This document shows, in pieces, positions 45,036 through 56,724 of a DNA stretch of 64,000 nucleotides. Source of the DNA: Heterodera schachtii (lineage: Eukaryota > Nematoda > Chromadorea > Rhabditida > Heteroderidae); contig SIJG01000005.1 in the NCBI GenBank assembly GCA_023374025.1, forward strand, positions 2,377,850 through 2,441,849, given 5' to 3'. Position 1 is the first letter of the stretch; each line of letters begins with the position of its first letter. The position numbers were made by a program, and so were the translations under genes. A model generated the notes under the pieces. That model did not search any database. It was given only the letters and a program-made list of their open reading frames with translations, and was not told the DNA's origin.

Positions 45036-45950
45036 GAAAATCGTGATGCGACATTTGCGCCGCGCCATTTGCGCCGCTCAGCCAAACCGACACTTGCGCC
45101 GCGCCATTTGTGCCGCAGACAGTTGCGCCGCGGATATTTGCGCCGCTCAATTTGCGCCGCGACACTTGCGCCGCTCAGCAAAAAATGGACATTTGCGCTG
45201 CGCAGTCAAAAATAATATTTTTATTTCAATTCCACTACTACCAAGAAGTTTTACTAAAACTATAAGCCAACGACAAAATAACTTATTGAAATTGCAAAAA
45301 ATTACTACATAGTCGCTAAGATAGACATTCAATTTGTTATTTTTAATCTTAACATGATTAGGGGTTCATCAAGATATGGAAAAGGAAGAAGAATACCAAC
45401 TAAATAGACAGACAAGAGAACCGCCCACGGCTCAAAAAACACAGAAATGATCAGTAGGTTGCATATTTTTAGAGTTTTACTTTTTTTCCTGTGGCTCAAT
45501 GAGAAAAGCACGAAAATACATTTTTAGCGCGAAAATTCTTCGTTTTATCGTCCCTAATCCCTATTTTGGATTTTGGATGTTCGACACTAAAAATTCCTAT
45601 TTTTAAATTATCGACCATAAAATAAATTTGCACCTATTTTGGCGTTTTACCTATTGGAACCTATTTTGAATTTTTGCCCATAAAAATCCGCGCCCTAATA
45701 ATCCGGCAATATGAAGGCTTGTCATCGCATAAGGTCCCAAAGTAAACCAAAATGATCAAGATTTGATCGATCATTTATATGCACTCCAATATGGACTTGG
45801 CATGAAAGGCTTCGAAGAAAGAATCACTAAAAATATCAATCGATTCTAATTTAGAAAATTGTTAGACAAATCAGATAAATTTTTTAATGAGCGGCGTAAA
45901 TGTCCCTTTTCGCTCTGCGGCGCAAATGTCCGCGGCGCAAAAGTCGGCTA
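45036..45950. repeat. GCGCC-word array with an inverted partner
   Basis: Near 45,045-45,210 the word ATTTGCGCCGC is repeated about ten times. Near 45,890-45,950 its reverse complement GCGGCGCAAATGTC recurs. The arrangement resembles a roughly 0.9-kb inverted-repeat element, but I found no precise ends or target duplication. Confidence 0.6.
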
Positions 45951-47120
45951 ACCTTGGAAAATTTATAGAAAAATTTAGGAATAATTTAAAAAATATTTTT
46001 GAAAATTTACCCCTATAAATTGATCTTTATTTTTAAAAAATATGTCAAATTCTTTTTTTAAATATTAGGCGTTACTCTAAGTCAAAATAAGTCATTTTAT
46101 GGGATTATATTATTACTCACTTTTTTCTAAGACTTTTTTGTCCTAAAAAATAATAACATAAATTTTTCTTTGCGTATTTTGAAACACATTGGGAGTTTTT
46201 ATAAATATTTCTTTTTTTTCCGGTTTTTAAAATATATATTTTAAGAGCATATTTTGCGATTTTTTCTATATATAATTGCAGCCCTATATTGGTTCAAAAA
46301 CCGAAGAAAAACTGATGATGCATTTCCAAAAGAATTCTTCGAAGGAAGGGATGTTTTTCTTTGAAGTTGCCGCTACAGATAATTTCCCAAACCTATTGGA
46401 GGGGGTGGGGTAAGCCTTTGAAGGTGCCGCCTTAAAATAAAACCCTTAATTCGTGAACATGTTCACAAATCAAAAAAACATGTGCCTTTGAAGATGCCTA
46501 TATTATTAAAAATGTTTTAGCATTTACTAAAAAATGGAGTTCTCTTTTAAATTGCCGCATAAAGCCAAAATGTTTCGGCTTATGAATCCTCCGTTTAAAA
46601 TTTGACAAATATTGATATGTACTTTTGCACTTCCCCCTCCCTTCCTCCCTCCCCTATGCACGATTCCTTGTAAAAGGCACGCAATTTGCCAACACGCAAA
46701 TTAAAAAAGTAATTCTTAATGTGAAAAAAGGATTTTAAATTTAAAAAAACCAAAAAAGGATAAATCGCTGCTCTTATTTAATTGTATGGACAGAATTTAA
46801 AATTTAAACATGTAGGATAAATAAAATTATTTGTAATCTACGATTGGTAGGGTTTTCTTGCTTAAAGCTCCAACTGAATTGTTGTCAAGAAATTCCATGA
46901 AGTGCGTTGATACCACAAGATCCGCATTATTTTTTTTTCAATTTGGGAGGACATTATGCCAAAAAACATTTTGAAATAAATTACGATAAAGGCAAAAAGT
47001 ATGTACTAAGAAACCGATGAAACGTCCGAGTTATGGTTGGACTCATAAAATCGAAAACATACTATAAAAGAAGCACCGCTACTCGAGTGATGCGATTTGC
47101 TCGCCGGCGCCGTCGTGATC
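45951..47120. other. Spacer, dispersed repeat at 46,770-46,900
   Basis: The stretch 46,770-46,900 matches 61,320-61,450 with moderate divergence (landmarks GGACAGAAT and ATTTACGATT). GCAGCCCTA near 46,275 looks like an orphan right end. No gene seen. Confidence 0.45.
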
Positions 47121-47392
47121 GGAAAATGCGTCAGTGATACAAATATTTTGAATTTTGAAATGAGCGTTTTTGGTTCAAATCGGTTTAAATACACGGAAAC
47201 AAACTGAAATCCTTCCCTACTTGAATAATGATCATTTACGCAGTTTTTTGAACCAAAAAATGCTAAATTCTAAAACTTGGACTTTCGACTTTTTGTTCGA
47301 ATTCGGGCTCAGGCGATGTTCTTATAGATACTTTACAATATTTAATGTTATTGAGATTATTTCAAAATATTTGTATCACTGACGCATTTTCC
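47121..47392. mobile_element. Short element with perfect 32-bp inverted repeats
   Basis: The first 32 bases (beginning GGAAAATGCGTCAGTGATAC) are exactly the reverse complement of the last 32. Total length is 272 bp. No target duplication of obvious length flanks it, and its ends differ from the TAGGG/CAGGG class. Probably a foldback-type or MITE-type element. Confidence 0.8.
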
Positions 47393-47399
47393 GGGAGCC

Positions 47400-48560
47400 G
47401 CGCCGTTTCCCTTGTTCACGATTTCATAAGCAAATCCATAATTACGGCGATTTTATCAGTTACGCAATTCCGTAATCCGTAATTACTTGGGTCCAAAAAC
47501 CCCGTGATTTCCCGTAATCCGTAATTTAAAATTTTAATTTTTTAAAATAATTTTCAAATGTTTATTTTAAAAAATGCAATAAACCTTTTAAAAGCAATTT
47601 AAAAACATATTAAAAAGATTGGGCGTGCCCTATCAGTACGTATAGACGCCGCTGAAAAATTTAGAAGATTTGAGTGCAATTTCTAAAAAGATTTTGCGCC
47701 AAAATAGGCTAAAAATTGATCTTTGTCAGAATATTAACTTTGAAAAACCTATTTTGATTTTTTTGGAAAATTTATTAATAAAAATGTTATAAAACGAAAA
47801 ATACAGCCCTAACAAGTGAAAAATTTTCTCAAAAATTCATCTCCAAAATTTGTTTATTTATTTGTTTGAAAAGGATTTTCGGCTTTAAGAATACATAATA
47901 TAGCTCAATACTGATTTGGCTTAACTTTGTTGCTTTTTGAATATAATTTTTATCATTTTACACTCCTAAATTTTAATTTTTTTTTTTTAGTGCGTATTTT
48001 CCATTTTTAGTGCCTATATTGGTTATTTAATTTTTCTTTTACAATTTATTAAATAAAACATGTATACAAAAATGCGTGCTTATTATGCTCAATGGGAATT
48101 TTCATGCGATGGCAAAATTTATTGCAATGAAATAAAATCAAAAAGAAAGTGAATTTTTGTATCGAAAATAAACTAAATTAAGAAAAATACATTTAATATA
48201 AAAAAATTTTATTTAGTGCGCAGCAAAATTAGCCCCAATTTTAAGGTCATTTATTCCGGGTAACTAATTATTCGATTCCACCCCCCTAACTTTGACCCCC
48301 CCCCCCCCCCCCTCTTAAATAAAGCCCCCAATTTTGATGGGGCTGAAAAAAAGCCCCGTATTTTAAAAACTTAGTAGATAGCATCATCTAAAAATGTAAA
48401 CTATTGAATGATACTCAATTTTTTTGATTTAGTTGACGAAGGAAAACTTTTTGGCAAGACACTTTTTGGTCCACTATTTTCCCGTTCGTTTTTAAATCGA
48501 AGAAATCGTTTTAATAATTAGATAAATTTTAGATGAAATTGGGCGGAAAGTTGATGCTCT
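47400..48560. other. Spacer with CGTAAT words and a poly-C run
   Basis: CCGTAAT/ATTACGG words at 47,445-47,530 match those in the 2.24-kb units. CAGCCCTA near 47,805 is another orphan end. A C-run occupies about 48,297-48,312. No gene seen. Confidence 0.5.
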
Positions 48561-48566
48561 TAGTAG

Positions 48567-48740
48567 AGACCGGCGGGAGCGGGAGTCCCGCGGGAGTTTA
48601 CGGTAGTCCCGCTCCCGACTCCCGCTTTTTTCGGTGAACGGGATTTTTTACGGGAGCGAGAGTTTTACGGGATTCCCGCTCCCGCTCCCGGAAATTTTTA
48701 CCCAAAAACGGGAGTAAAAATGCACTGGTAAGAATTGAGT
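48567..48740. repeat. CCCGCTCC/CGGGAG word array
   Basis: Alternating orientations of CGGGAGCGGGAG and CCCGCTCCCG can pair with each other. It ends in GCACTGGTAAGAAT, which also ends the CCCGGT array near 62,290, so these are two variants of one element type. Confidence 0.6.
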
Positions 48741-48810
48741 TTTTTTGGTAAAATTAATGATTTTTCATTGAAAATCTATTAAATATATAGCCAAAATTTC
48801 AAAAAATTTT

Positions 48811-48837
48811 CCCGGCGGCGCCTATCGGCACCGCCGG
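48811..48837. repeat. GC-rich palindrome, copy 5
   Basis: CCCGGCGGCGCCTATCGGCA followed by CCGCCGG; identical to the 3287 copy over 27 bp. Confidence 0.75.
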
Positions 48838-49120
48838 ACTCTTAAAATCCTTAATTTTCTTAAGAAATGGCTCAAATTTAAAAAAAATTGTTCATTTTTG
48901 AATAAAATTTGACCATTCATGGCATAATTTATTAACAAATAGAACTCACTTCGGATAAAATTTAAGTGAAATTAATTCAATTTTCCATGAGTAAATCATG
49001 AAAATGAATATGTTTTAAAATATTTTTGCAAAATATGAAGAAAACAAAAATTTACGAAAATCTTGATTTTTTTTTTTGGTTAATATCTGTTAAAAAATAG
49101 AGCTTAAATTTCAAAATACG

Positions 49121-49147
49121 CCCGACGGCGCCTATCGGCACCGCCGG
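49121..49147. repeat. GC-rich palindrome, copy 6
   Basis: One arm base differs (CCCGACGG) and a C-run follows. A degraded CTGTTAA word lies 30 bp before it. Confidence 0.7.
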
Positions 49148-49418
49148 CCCCCCCCCCCAAAAAACAATTTTCTTCTTAAAAAATAGCCCAAAATCTCTAA
49201 ATTTTTCAGAGAAACCAAAATTTTTTGTCTTTTTTTTCAAACTTAAATTCGTTTTAAAGCAGGGCTCTGATCTGTCCGTTTGTCAGGAATGTCCTGATTT
49301 GGAGGTAGCAACCAAAATTTGTTCTGATTTCTTAAATATACTCATAAAAGGTGCGCTAAATTTTGTCATTTTTTGACAAAAATCTGTTAGCAAATCGCAT
49401 GAAAAATTACAAATTTTT

Positions 49419-49443
49419 CCCGGCGGCGCCTTCGTCGCCACCG
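49419..49443. repeat. GC-rich palindrome, copy 7 (diverged)
   Basis: CCCGGCGGCGCCTTCGTCGC variant. CTGTTAGCAAATCGC is about 30 bp upstream. Confidence 0.6.
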
Positions 49444-49729
49444 GACCCTCTCCCCTGGCCCATTCTGCAAATGTTCTTTGGAAAAATGCGCCGCAAAAAA
49501 ATTGTTAAAAATCTGATTTTTTCGATCCCGAATGCACTGAATTTTACGATTTGCCTATTTCCTCCCCAAAATTAATAAATTCGATAATCGAATGCGAAAA
49601 AATTTAATACATTTTTATCGAATAATTTAAAAAAATAACTGATTTGCGGGTGGGTTGGAGTCAAGAATCGGAATTTACCACTTTTCAATCTTTCTTATTG
49701 ATTTTTAAACATATAATAAAATTTGTCAA

Positions 49730-49835
49730 TTGACCCGAATCCTGAATTCCGAAATCCGACCCGATGTTTTTCGGCCGACCCGACCCGAATCCCGACCCGA
49801 TATTGTCCCGGAACAACCCGGCCCTGGTGAACGGA
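49730..49835. repeat. CCCGACCCGAAT word patch
   Basis: Iterated CCCGAC/CCCGAA words, ending CCCGGCCCTGG. Similar in style to the CCCGGT arrays but a different word. Confidence 0.5.
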
Positions 49836-49864
49836 CAGGGTTGGGATACGCGGGTCCCTATTTT

Positions 49865-50235
49865 TTTTAGCACTTTTCCCCATTTATCCGTCCCCATTTT
49901 TAACCATTCCGCCCCCATTTGTGCCGTCCCCGTTTTTAACCATTCCGCCCCCATTTGTGCCGTCCCGATTTTTCACCACTTTTCCCCATTTATCCGTCCC
50001 GATTTTTCACCATTTTTCCCCATTTGTGCCGTCCCCATTTTTAACCATTCCGCCCCCATTTGTGCCGCCCCCGTTTTTAACCATTCCGCCCCCATTTGTG
50101 CCGTCCCGATTTTTCACCACTTTTTCCCATTTATCCGTCCCGGTTTTTCACCGTTTTTCCCCATTTGTGCCGTCCCCATTTTTCGCCATTTTTCCCCATT
50201 TGTGCCGTCTCAATTTTTCACCACCGCCCCTGCAT
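49865..50235. repeat. Minisatellite of about 37-bp units
   Basis: Roughly ten imperfect units of CCCCATTTGTGCCGTCCC plus TTTTTAACCATT or TTTTTCACCA. An open frame runs through it because the unit pattern lacks stops, but the repeats and the absence of a plausible start argue against a gene. Confidence 0.85.
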
Positions 50236-50922
50236 TTGGACTGTTTCTATTTTTCCCCTCCTTTAATTACCCAAGTTTGAGTTTGAGCCTAACAATAAAG
50301 TTCAATTCTTTTTGACATTTCTTTGTTTATAAATTCTGCAATTGTGATCAGGATCGCAATTTGGACAGGAATGAAAAAAGATTCTAAAGAATAAATTTTT
50401 GAACAATTTTAAAATGCCGTAACTGTTAAATAGAAAAATTAGATAAAAATATAAACCTTATGTTTTATACTTATTTTCAATAAATTTTTAATTGCTTATA
50501 TTAATTAAATAAAAATTTATGAATGTGAATCCTGCCGTGCCGTCAGCTTGTGCCCTCTTCCAGTGCCATCTACTTGTGCCTCCCGATCTTACTGCCTGCT
50601 TTCCAACCCCTCATTTGTCAGTTCAGAAAAAGATGTTTTGAGTCTTAATGGTACAAAAGTTCAAAAATAATTTGTTTTCATTGTATCTTTGTGACATGCT
50701 TTTTATTTGGATGGATATGTTATTGTCCTGCTCATTTTTAATTGCCTAATTAACAAAATGTCAAACCAACCAGTGGTTGAAAGGTAATTATTTTCAATTG
50801 CCAATGCGTTTTTTCGTTTCATTTCTCTTACAGCCGTGAAAAACAATTCTCATTAAAAATATTAAATATTTCTTGTGAATTAGGGTCAATTTTTTAATAT
50901 TATTTTGACTAGCAAAAAAAAT

Positions 50923-52292
50923 ATGCTCGACCAAATTTATAATTTTTCGCTCAGTCACCGGCAGTTATTTAATTATTTTGGAATTTGCATTGACATTCCT
51001 TCGACAATTGTTTACATTTTGGAAATGATTACCATCATAAGGCATAAACAATTTTCAAAGTCATCATTTTACAAATTGTTCTTCATCCGTGCCGTTGCTG
51101 TAAGCTATTTAAAAAAATATAAATTAAAAAATATTAAAAATGATTTTTATTTTAGGATATTCTTAGTTTAGTGCCCAACTCCTTTGGCAATTTGCTGCCA
51201 GCATTCTTTGGCCAACAATTGTTGCCAATTTACAGCACCGTACCAAATTGGACAATCGTTTTGTTAACCTTTTTCACAAAAACCTTCGTATTCCAAGTCA
51301 CAAACATTGTGACAATTTTGATTTTGTTGAATCGTTTCACTGCAATTGCATTTCCATTCCGTCACAAAATGGTAATTAATATTTATTTAAATAATTTAAT
51401 TTATTAATTCATTTTTTAAATTTTTAGCTATGGAAAAAGTACTTTTGGCGTTTTATTGGGTGTTTGTTTACCGTACTAATGTTAATTACTGTTCCATTAA
51501 TGCGAATGCGCACAACAATTATTTTTTATGACAGCAACAGTTTTCTCTTCGCAGAAAAAGACCCGGTAAAATTAAAAATTAATTAATATTAATGTTAAAT
51601 TTTTTAATTAGGAAAAACCAAATCTTTGTTTTATGAGCATTACAAAAGCGATTTCTTCTTCCATTTTTCTTCTGTTGGCTCTTCTTCTCAACATTTCAAC
51701 ACTAATTGCATATAAAAGAAGCAAAAAAAGAACGCTGAACGCACAAAATGCGGTCCGAATTGAGAAAAAATTGTTCATTTATGCTTTGGTTACTTCTGTG
51801 GGCCATTCAATCATCGCTATTTTTATGGTAATTATCGAAGCTAAAAGCTCAATTATTTAAATGGTTGAATATTATATTAATAAAAGAGCATTTAATAATT
51901 TTTTGAATTATTATTTTTTGATTAAATTGTCAAAGAGACTTGACCTTGTGAAACTCGCAAATGCAGTTTATTTTCAAGCTTATTTTTTAGGGGAAAGTCT
52001 CTGTCTCAAATTGATTTATTTATTTTAATAAACATTTGCACAGATTATGGTTGGATCAACATTTTTCAAAGAATACTCGGCACTCGTTTACATCCATTCT
52101 CCATGGATCAATGATTTATGCTCATTGGTGTTGTCAAGTTGGCTATTGTTTTGCACATGCGACACTTTTCGGCAACAATTCTTCAAGGATTTTTGTCCAA
52201 AATGCATTTATCCAACCCAACAAAATGTCATAAACACAACGCCAATTCCCATCGTTGCGCCAAACCAGAACCGTCTATTTCAGAACATATAA
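50923..52292 (+). CDS. Serpentine 7TM chemoreceptor (Srg-like), intact
   Basis: Five exons in phase 0: 50923-51099, 51156-51371, 51428-51565, 51612-51827, 52044-52292; 331 residues, the same lengths as the gene at 41,649-43,114. The start MLDQIYNFSLSHRQLFNYFG is shared with the other copies, which favours this ATG over the upstream TTG frame. Landmarks: LLNRFTAIAFPFRHKM after TM3, RTTIIFYDSNSFLF in the second extracellular loop, and WINDLCSLVLSSWLLFCTC in TM7. Introns 1-4 are 40-216 bp. The gene and about 280 bp upstream form the inverted counterpart of the 41.6-43.8 kb block. A nematode chemosensory role is inferred from the family; the ligand is unknown. Confidence 0.88.
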
Positions 52293-52499
52293 GTTTAAAC
52301 AGAAAGTAAAAGTGCAGTTTTTAATTCTTTAATAAAGAGATAAATGTGATTTCTGTTTTTGTTCTTGTCCAGTATGGTTAATTATTAATTACATACCCTT
52401 AAACAGAGTCCTGAAAAAATTATGATAATTTTTCAAAAAATAATTCAATATTTCACGAAAGAACTTGTAATTTACAATTATAGAATTTAGTATTTCCAT

Positions 52500-52592
52500 T
52501 GAGCTAATGCCAAAGGCGTCAAGTTGGGCAATTGTAATCTGATGAATAAATGCCGAGGAAACAAATCCACGTTTAACCAGTTCAATAAAATT
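52500..52592 (-). pseudogene. NSF exon-5-like fragment
   Basis: Minus-strand reading LVKRGFVSSAFIHQITIAQL aligns with exon 5 of the gene at 59,967 (LVKRGFVSTAFLHRITVAQF). It probably belongs to the damaged NSF copy at 53.97-54.45 kb, split off by the LINE-like insertion between them. Confidence 0.6.
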
Positions 52593-52995
52593 TTAATCAT
52601 TTTTTGTTAGCAAATAAATACATTTTGATATGTGATAATAATTTAATGAAAGAATATAATTAAAAGCTAATATTATTTATTTATTCGCAAAAACTAAAAT
52701 GCCATCAATCAGAAGGGCGAAAACCACTTACTCTGACGATTGTTCAGAAAAAAATGCCGTAGAGAAAATGACAAATTATATGGGGAAAAACAAAACAAAT
52801 ATAATAAAATTAAAGGAATAAAAGGTGTGCATAAAATTAGGGGTCAAAAGGGTAGTAGTGATAAAAAACAATTAACATTTTGATTGGATAAGCAGAAAAC
52901 AGAAAAGTCAGACTTCCAGCAAGGGGAATTTTTTTATTTTATTTTTTATTATGAGTTGTAAAAAAATTTGTTCTTAGGGAAAACTTTGCTAAGAG
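52593..52995. other. AT-rich spacer
   Basis: No gene or repeat seen beyond A/T runs. Confidence 0.4.
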
Positions 52996-52999
52996 AACT

Positions 53000-53885
53000 T
53001 TGAAAGAGTGGAGTTATCATATTGCTTTTGTAAGATATTGTTGGAAGTCTGGCAAAACTATTTATTGAAAATACGGGGAATTGTTTTTCAAGGGATTGCA
53101 TGTCTAATGGTGGGAGTGAATTTTGAAATGATCGAGGACTGTGTTGATTTTTTGTCAAACTGCGATTTGGATGTGTTTTCATCAACCTTCTCCTTTTCTG
53201 GTCCATTTTCATCAAAGTGAGTTGGGACATTTGTCTGTGCGAGCTGCGTTGTTGGTGTCTTGCGCGAAATGATCTCCGATCACTTGACAATGTTTCCGGC
53301 GTAGATGATCCAGTCGGCATTTGGTTCGGCCTTCCTTCGTTCCGTGCATTCTTTTTGCATTGTCTTGCGCGTTGCCTTTGGAATTTTGAGGTAGAATAAC
53401 TTTCATTAATCGCGGGCGGTAACCTGAACCAGCTTGGTAAGGAGGCCCCATTCTATAATAGAAATCGGGCACTCGACGCCAAGCTCGTCGAGTACGCGTG
53501 ATAGTTCAGTCCGGTCGGCGGCGATTCGTTCTGACGGTTTGTCTCCGGCTGGTTCGGGCAGTCCTAGCACCACAACACTGCGGCGCCGTTCGTTGTCTTG
53601 TATGGCCTCATTCATCATTTTTTGTTGTTTGTATTGTTGGATTTCATGGCTTTGCTCCGAAATGACGGCCTGTTGCTGTTGAACCTACTGCACAAGGTCC
53701 ACACACATTTCAAGAAGTTCTTTGGCGATCGAGTCGGCACTTTTCTGTCCATTTGTTTGGAAATCGCCGCAAGTTGGTCATTGAGAGCGGTGTTGGTGTA
53801 GTCGGATGTGGGCTTTTTTGAAGCGTTGTCTGATAGGGGAGAAAGATGGGTAGAAGGACGCTTTCCAAACTGCATGACATTTTGA
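53000..53885 (-). mobile_element. LINE-type ORF1-like fragment
   Basis: From about 53,877 the minus strand reads KRPSTHLSPLSDNASKKPTS, a coiled-coil segment (QQAVISEQSHEIQQYKQQK), then ERRRSVVVLGLPEPAGD, SRVLDELGVECP, RMGPP with RPRLMKVILP, and NADWIIYAGNIV. This order of motifs matches ORF1-type proteins found beside reverse transcriptases in nematode non-LTR elements. At least three frame changes or stops separate the pieces, and no reverse transcriptase follows. Composition is markedly less AT-rich than the flanks. A short array of TATTCAAAAATTGTCA lies at its 5' side. Confidence 0.65.
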
Positions 53886-53889
53886 AATT

Positions 53890-53950
53890 GACAATTTTTT
53901 GAATAATGACAATTTTTGAATAATAACAATTTTTTGAATAATGGCACTTT
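53890..53950. repeat. Short tandem array TTATTCAAAAAATTGTCA
   Basis: Four imperfect units of 16-18 bp at the junction between NSF exon 4 and the LINE-like insert. Confidence 0.7.
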
Positions 53951-53959
53951 TTTTCTTTA

Positions 53960-54446
53960 CACAATATTCCGACATCGCACATTCCGACAAAGCATAATGT
54001 GCTTCCATTTTTATGTTCAAGCTTACACATAAAAACATTTTTCGTATTTAACTTACGGCAGAAAGGGCATTTGAGCGAGAATTTGCATCCAATTCATATC
54101 CAATTTCCCTGCAATTCGTTAACAAATTTTTAAGAATTGAGCTTAAATTAGGTTCAACTTTCATTTGATTTGTCTCTATTCTCTATCTGATATCATTTTT
54201 TATTCGAATAATTTGTAAATCGATGCATTGCTAAAATAATTTTTGATTATTTTTAAAAAATGTTAAAACAAAAAACTGTGCTAAAATCATTGGAATTAAG
54301 CGATGAATTAAGTTGGAAAAATATTTTTAAAAACGCAATAACATCTTCAATTGGTATCAGTAATTTGGCCCATTAGCAAATTCTGAAAACAATTATATTA
54401 AAAAGAATAGATAATTTAAGATTTTATTACCACAATAATTTGACAT
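53960..54446 (-). pseudogene. NSF copy truncated by a LINE-like insertion
   Basis: Closest to the gene at 59,967. The first exon keeps only ATGTCAAATTATTGTG (54446-54431), so the signal peptide is gone. Exon 2 (54382-54277) is one A short. Exon 3 (54230-54057) has an in-frame TAG where the paralogue has GAG. Exon 4 (from 54021) reads LEHKNGSTLCFVGM, keeping the A that the 59,967 gene lacks, and then breaks at the insertion. The missing signal region and internal stop make this a real pseudogene regardless of read errors. Confidence 0.8.
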
Positions 54447-55511
54447 TTTCACTGGAAAAATTGCATTAATTTGCGAATTATTTTTGTCTGTCTATTTATA
54501 AAAATGAAAAGTAATATTTTTAAATAAAAATTAAATTTATGATACATAAATTAATGATAATATTAAATGATGCCTTTATATTAAAATTATACAAAAAATT
54601 ATTATGAATATCTCACAAATATTCCATTTTAGCGTTGGCATTTATTAATTAACAAAACCCATTCTGAATGTTGTTAATTAAATAGAAAAAATGCGAAAAT
54701 TTAAACAAATAAAGAACTAAATGGCAAACCCAATCTATGAAAATGTTTCTGGTTGATTTGAAAATCTATCATTCAATAGCTCTAATGTTTAGCTGAATGA
54801 ACAACTCACAAAAAAGTTATAAGCCTAGTCCATTAGTGGCCACGTTTAAACGGGCACCAGCGACCATTGAATTGAGAGAGCATCAAGAAAACCGAGATAT
54901 GGACTAGGTAGCGAGAGAATATAGAGAAAAATACAAAACTTTTCATTGTATTATATAATTTTATTTGATTTTTTTTAATCTATTTTTAATTTTTTAAGAG
55001 TTTTTCTTAAGAGCGACAATCTTTCCTGTTTTATTTTTAAAAATTTGTTTCATCCTAAAATATAAAAATAAATGCCAAACACAATTTATTAAAAGATTTT
55101 GGTCGATTTAAATACGGAACAGACGGAAAACTGGGCGGACGAAAAATGTCTTGCCAATAACTTTTTTTTTCGTCAACCAAATTCACCAAATTAGGTTAAT
55201 ATGAATTTTAAAAAAAATAAATATTTAATAATTAATTAATTTTGGCCCAAATTGATTGTTATTTTTTGAGTTAAATTTATATGAACAGACAGACATTTCT
55301 AACATTTGTAAACCAATTTTTTTTTAAAACATTAATTTAAACAAACTTTTGAAATTATAAATTAAATTAACTTAATAGTTATTTTTAATTATATAATATT
55401 ATTACTATAAACTCTGTTGAAGTTGTCGGCATTGAACAGTAAGCTTATTTCGGAAAAAAAGTTTCACAAAAGCAATAGAATAATAAAAAGTAATTAAAAT
55501 CAAATTTACAG
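54447..55511. other. AT-rich spacer
   Basis: No gene found. The segment around 54,830-54,920 is less AT-rich but has no open frame of note. Confidence 0.45.
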
Positions 55512-55600
55512 ACGAAGAAGAAGATGATGGTAATGAAATGGTTAGCCGACATTTGCGTGACACTCTTTGGATTGAACTGTTGAAAAAAATTCAAAAATAA
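55512..55600 (+). other. Possible terminal exon of an unidentified gene
   Basis: Follows the acceptor TTTACAG and reads EEEDDGNEMVSRHLRDTLWI, then ELLKKIQK and TAA. The acidic-then-helical pattern and clean acceptor are suggestive. An upstream exon ending at the donor near 55,440 would have to be very short. I cannot extend or identify it. Confidence 0.3.
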
Positions 55601-56724
55601 AATAAAATAAATTTTTCAAGCGTTGATCGTTTTTCGTATTTCACACGAAACAAGAAGTTTTTATACACTTTTAAGAATGGGGTGCAGTCTTTGATAACAA
55701 TTTTATTTGAATTAAAGTAAAATTTATTGAAAAAAACATAATTGCAGACCAAAAACCCTAAGTTTTATTAAAAAAGGCTTCAAATAGCAAAATTAGCTCA
55801 TTTTATGGACAAAGTCTGTTAAAATTGTTAGCAGATCAAACCTTAATTAATGAATTTTATAAAATTTTCCAATTAAAGAAAATAATATGTTCTTAATTTT
55901 ATGAATTTATGATAAAAAATGATTAATAAATAGGTTTGAGAAATTTTTGTTTAATAAATTTTTAGATTAAAAAATTTTTAAAAACTTTCAGTAAAAATTT
56001 CGCGTTTCCCGTGTTTTTAGGGCGTTTCGTTTTCATCTTTCGCATTTCGTATTTTATTTTTGTATTCGTATTTTTTTTTCGATTCCCAACAACCCTTGTC
56101 TGTATTCCATTACTCGCTATGAATACGCACGCAAAATGCTCGGCCAAAGACAAGGACTTTTCTGCAAAAGCTGCTCGGCTCCAACTCTCCACCTCAACTC
56201 ATCAAACTTCAATTCGCCGGCTTTCTCCCGTTCCCGCCACCCCCCCCCCCCCCAATTTTGTCTACCATTGACGCAAAATGAAATTAAAATCAAAATTACA
56301 TGTTTATGAAAACTCTTATTAAATTACTAATATAATGAGTGAGAACCATTTATCTTAATTTGTGCTTAGAATTTTGTGTTATATTGAATTAATAGCGTCA
56401 ACAATAATTTTTCTATTGAATTAGTCTTTTGCATAAAGAGAACATTTAATTTTTCTTATTTATTAACCTTTGGCGGAGAGCAAAAATTTTTCATTTTCAG
56501 ATCTTTCGACGCTATTTAGTGTTTGTGGTAACTTATATCTGACAAATTTGACAATTTATTATTTGTATAAATTCTCAGAAATTGGTAAATTCTTGCACAA
56601 AACCCGTGAAAAATTTCCCAATTCTTAAAAAAAAATTTTAAGGTGGCTCTCGGCATCGGTGGCAATTTTCTACAAAAATAACAAAAAATTTACCTTTTTC
56701 AAAAATTTATTTGAAAAGGCAAAA
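55601..56724. other. Upstream region of the 56.7-kb receptor copy
   Basis: Contains a C-run (56,239-56,253) and a stretch homologous in reverse to 44,600-44,840. No gene seen. Confidence 0.4.

Noticed and set aside
49764..50315. 183-codon ORF with repeated VPIFNHSAPICA motif
   Set aside because: A translation of a 37-bp minisatellite; no signal peptide or start context.
53434..53801. Plus-strand ORFs across the LINE-like region
   Set aside because: The minus strand carries the recognisable ordered motifs; these are its complements.
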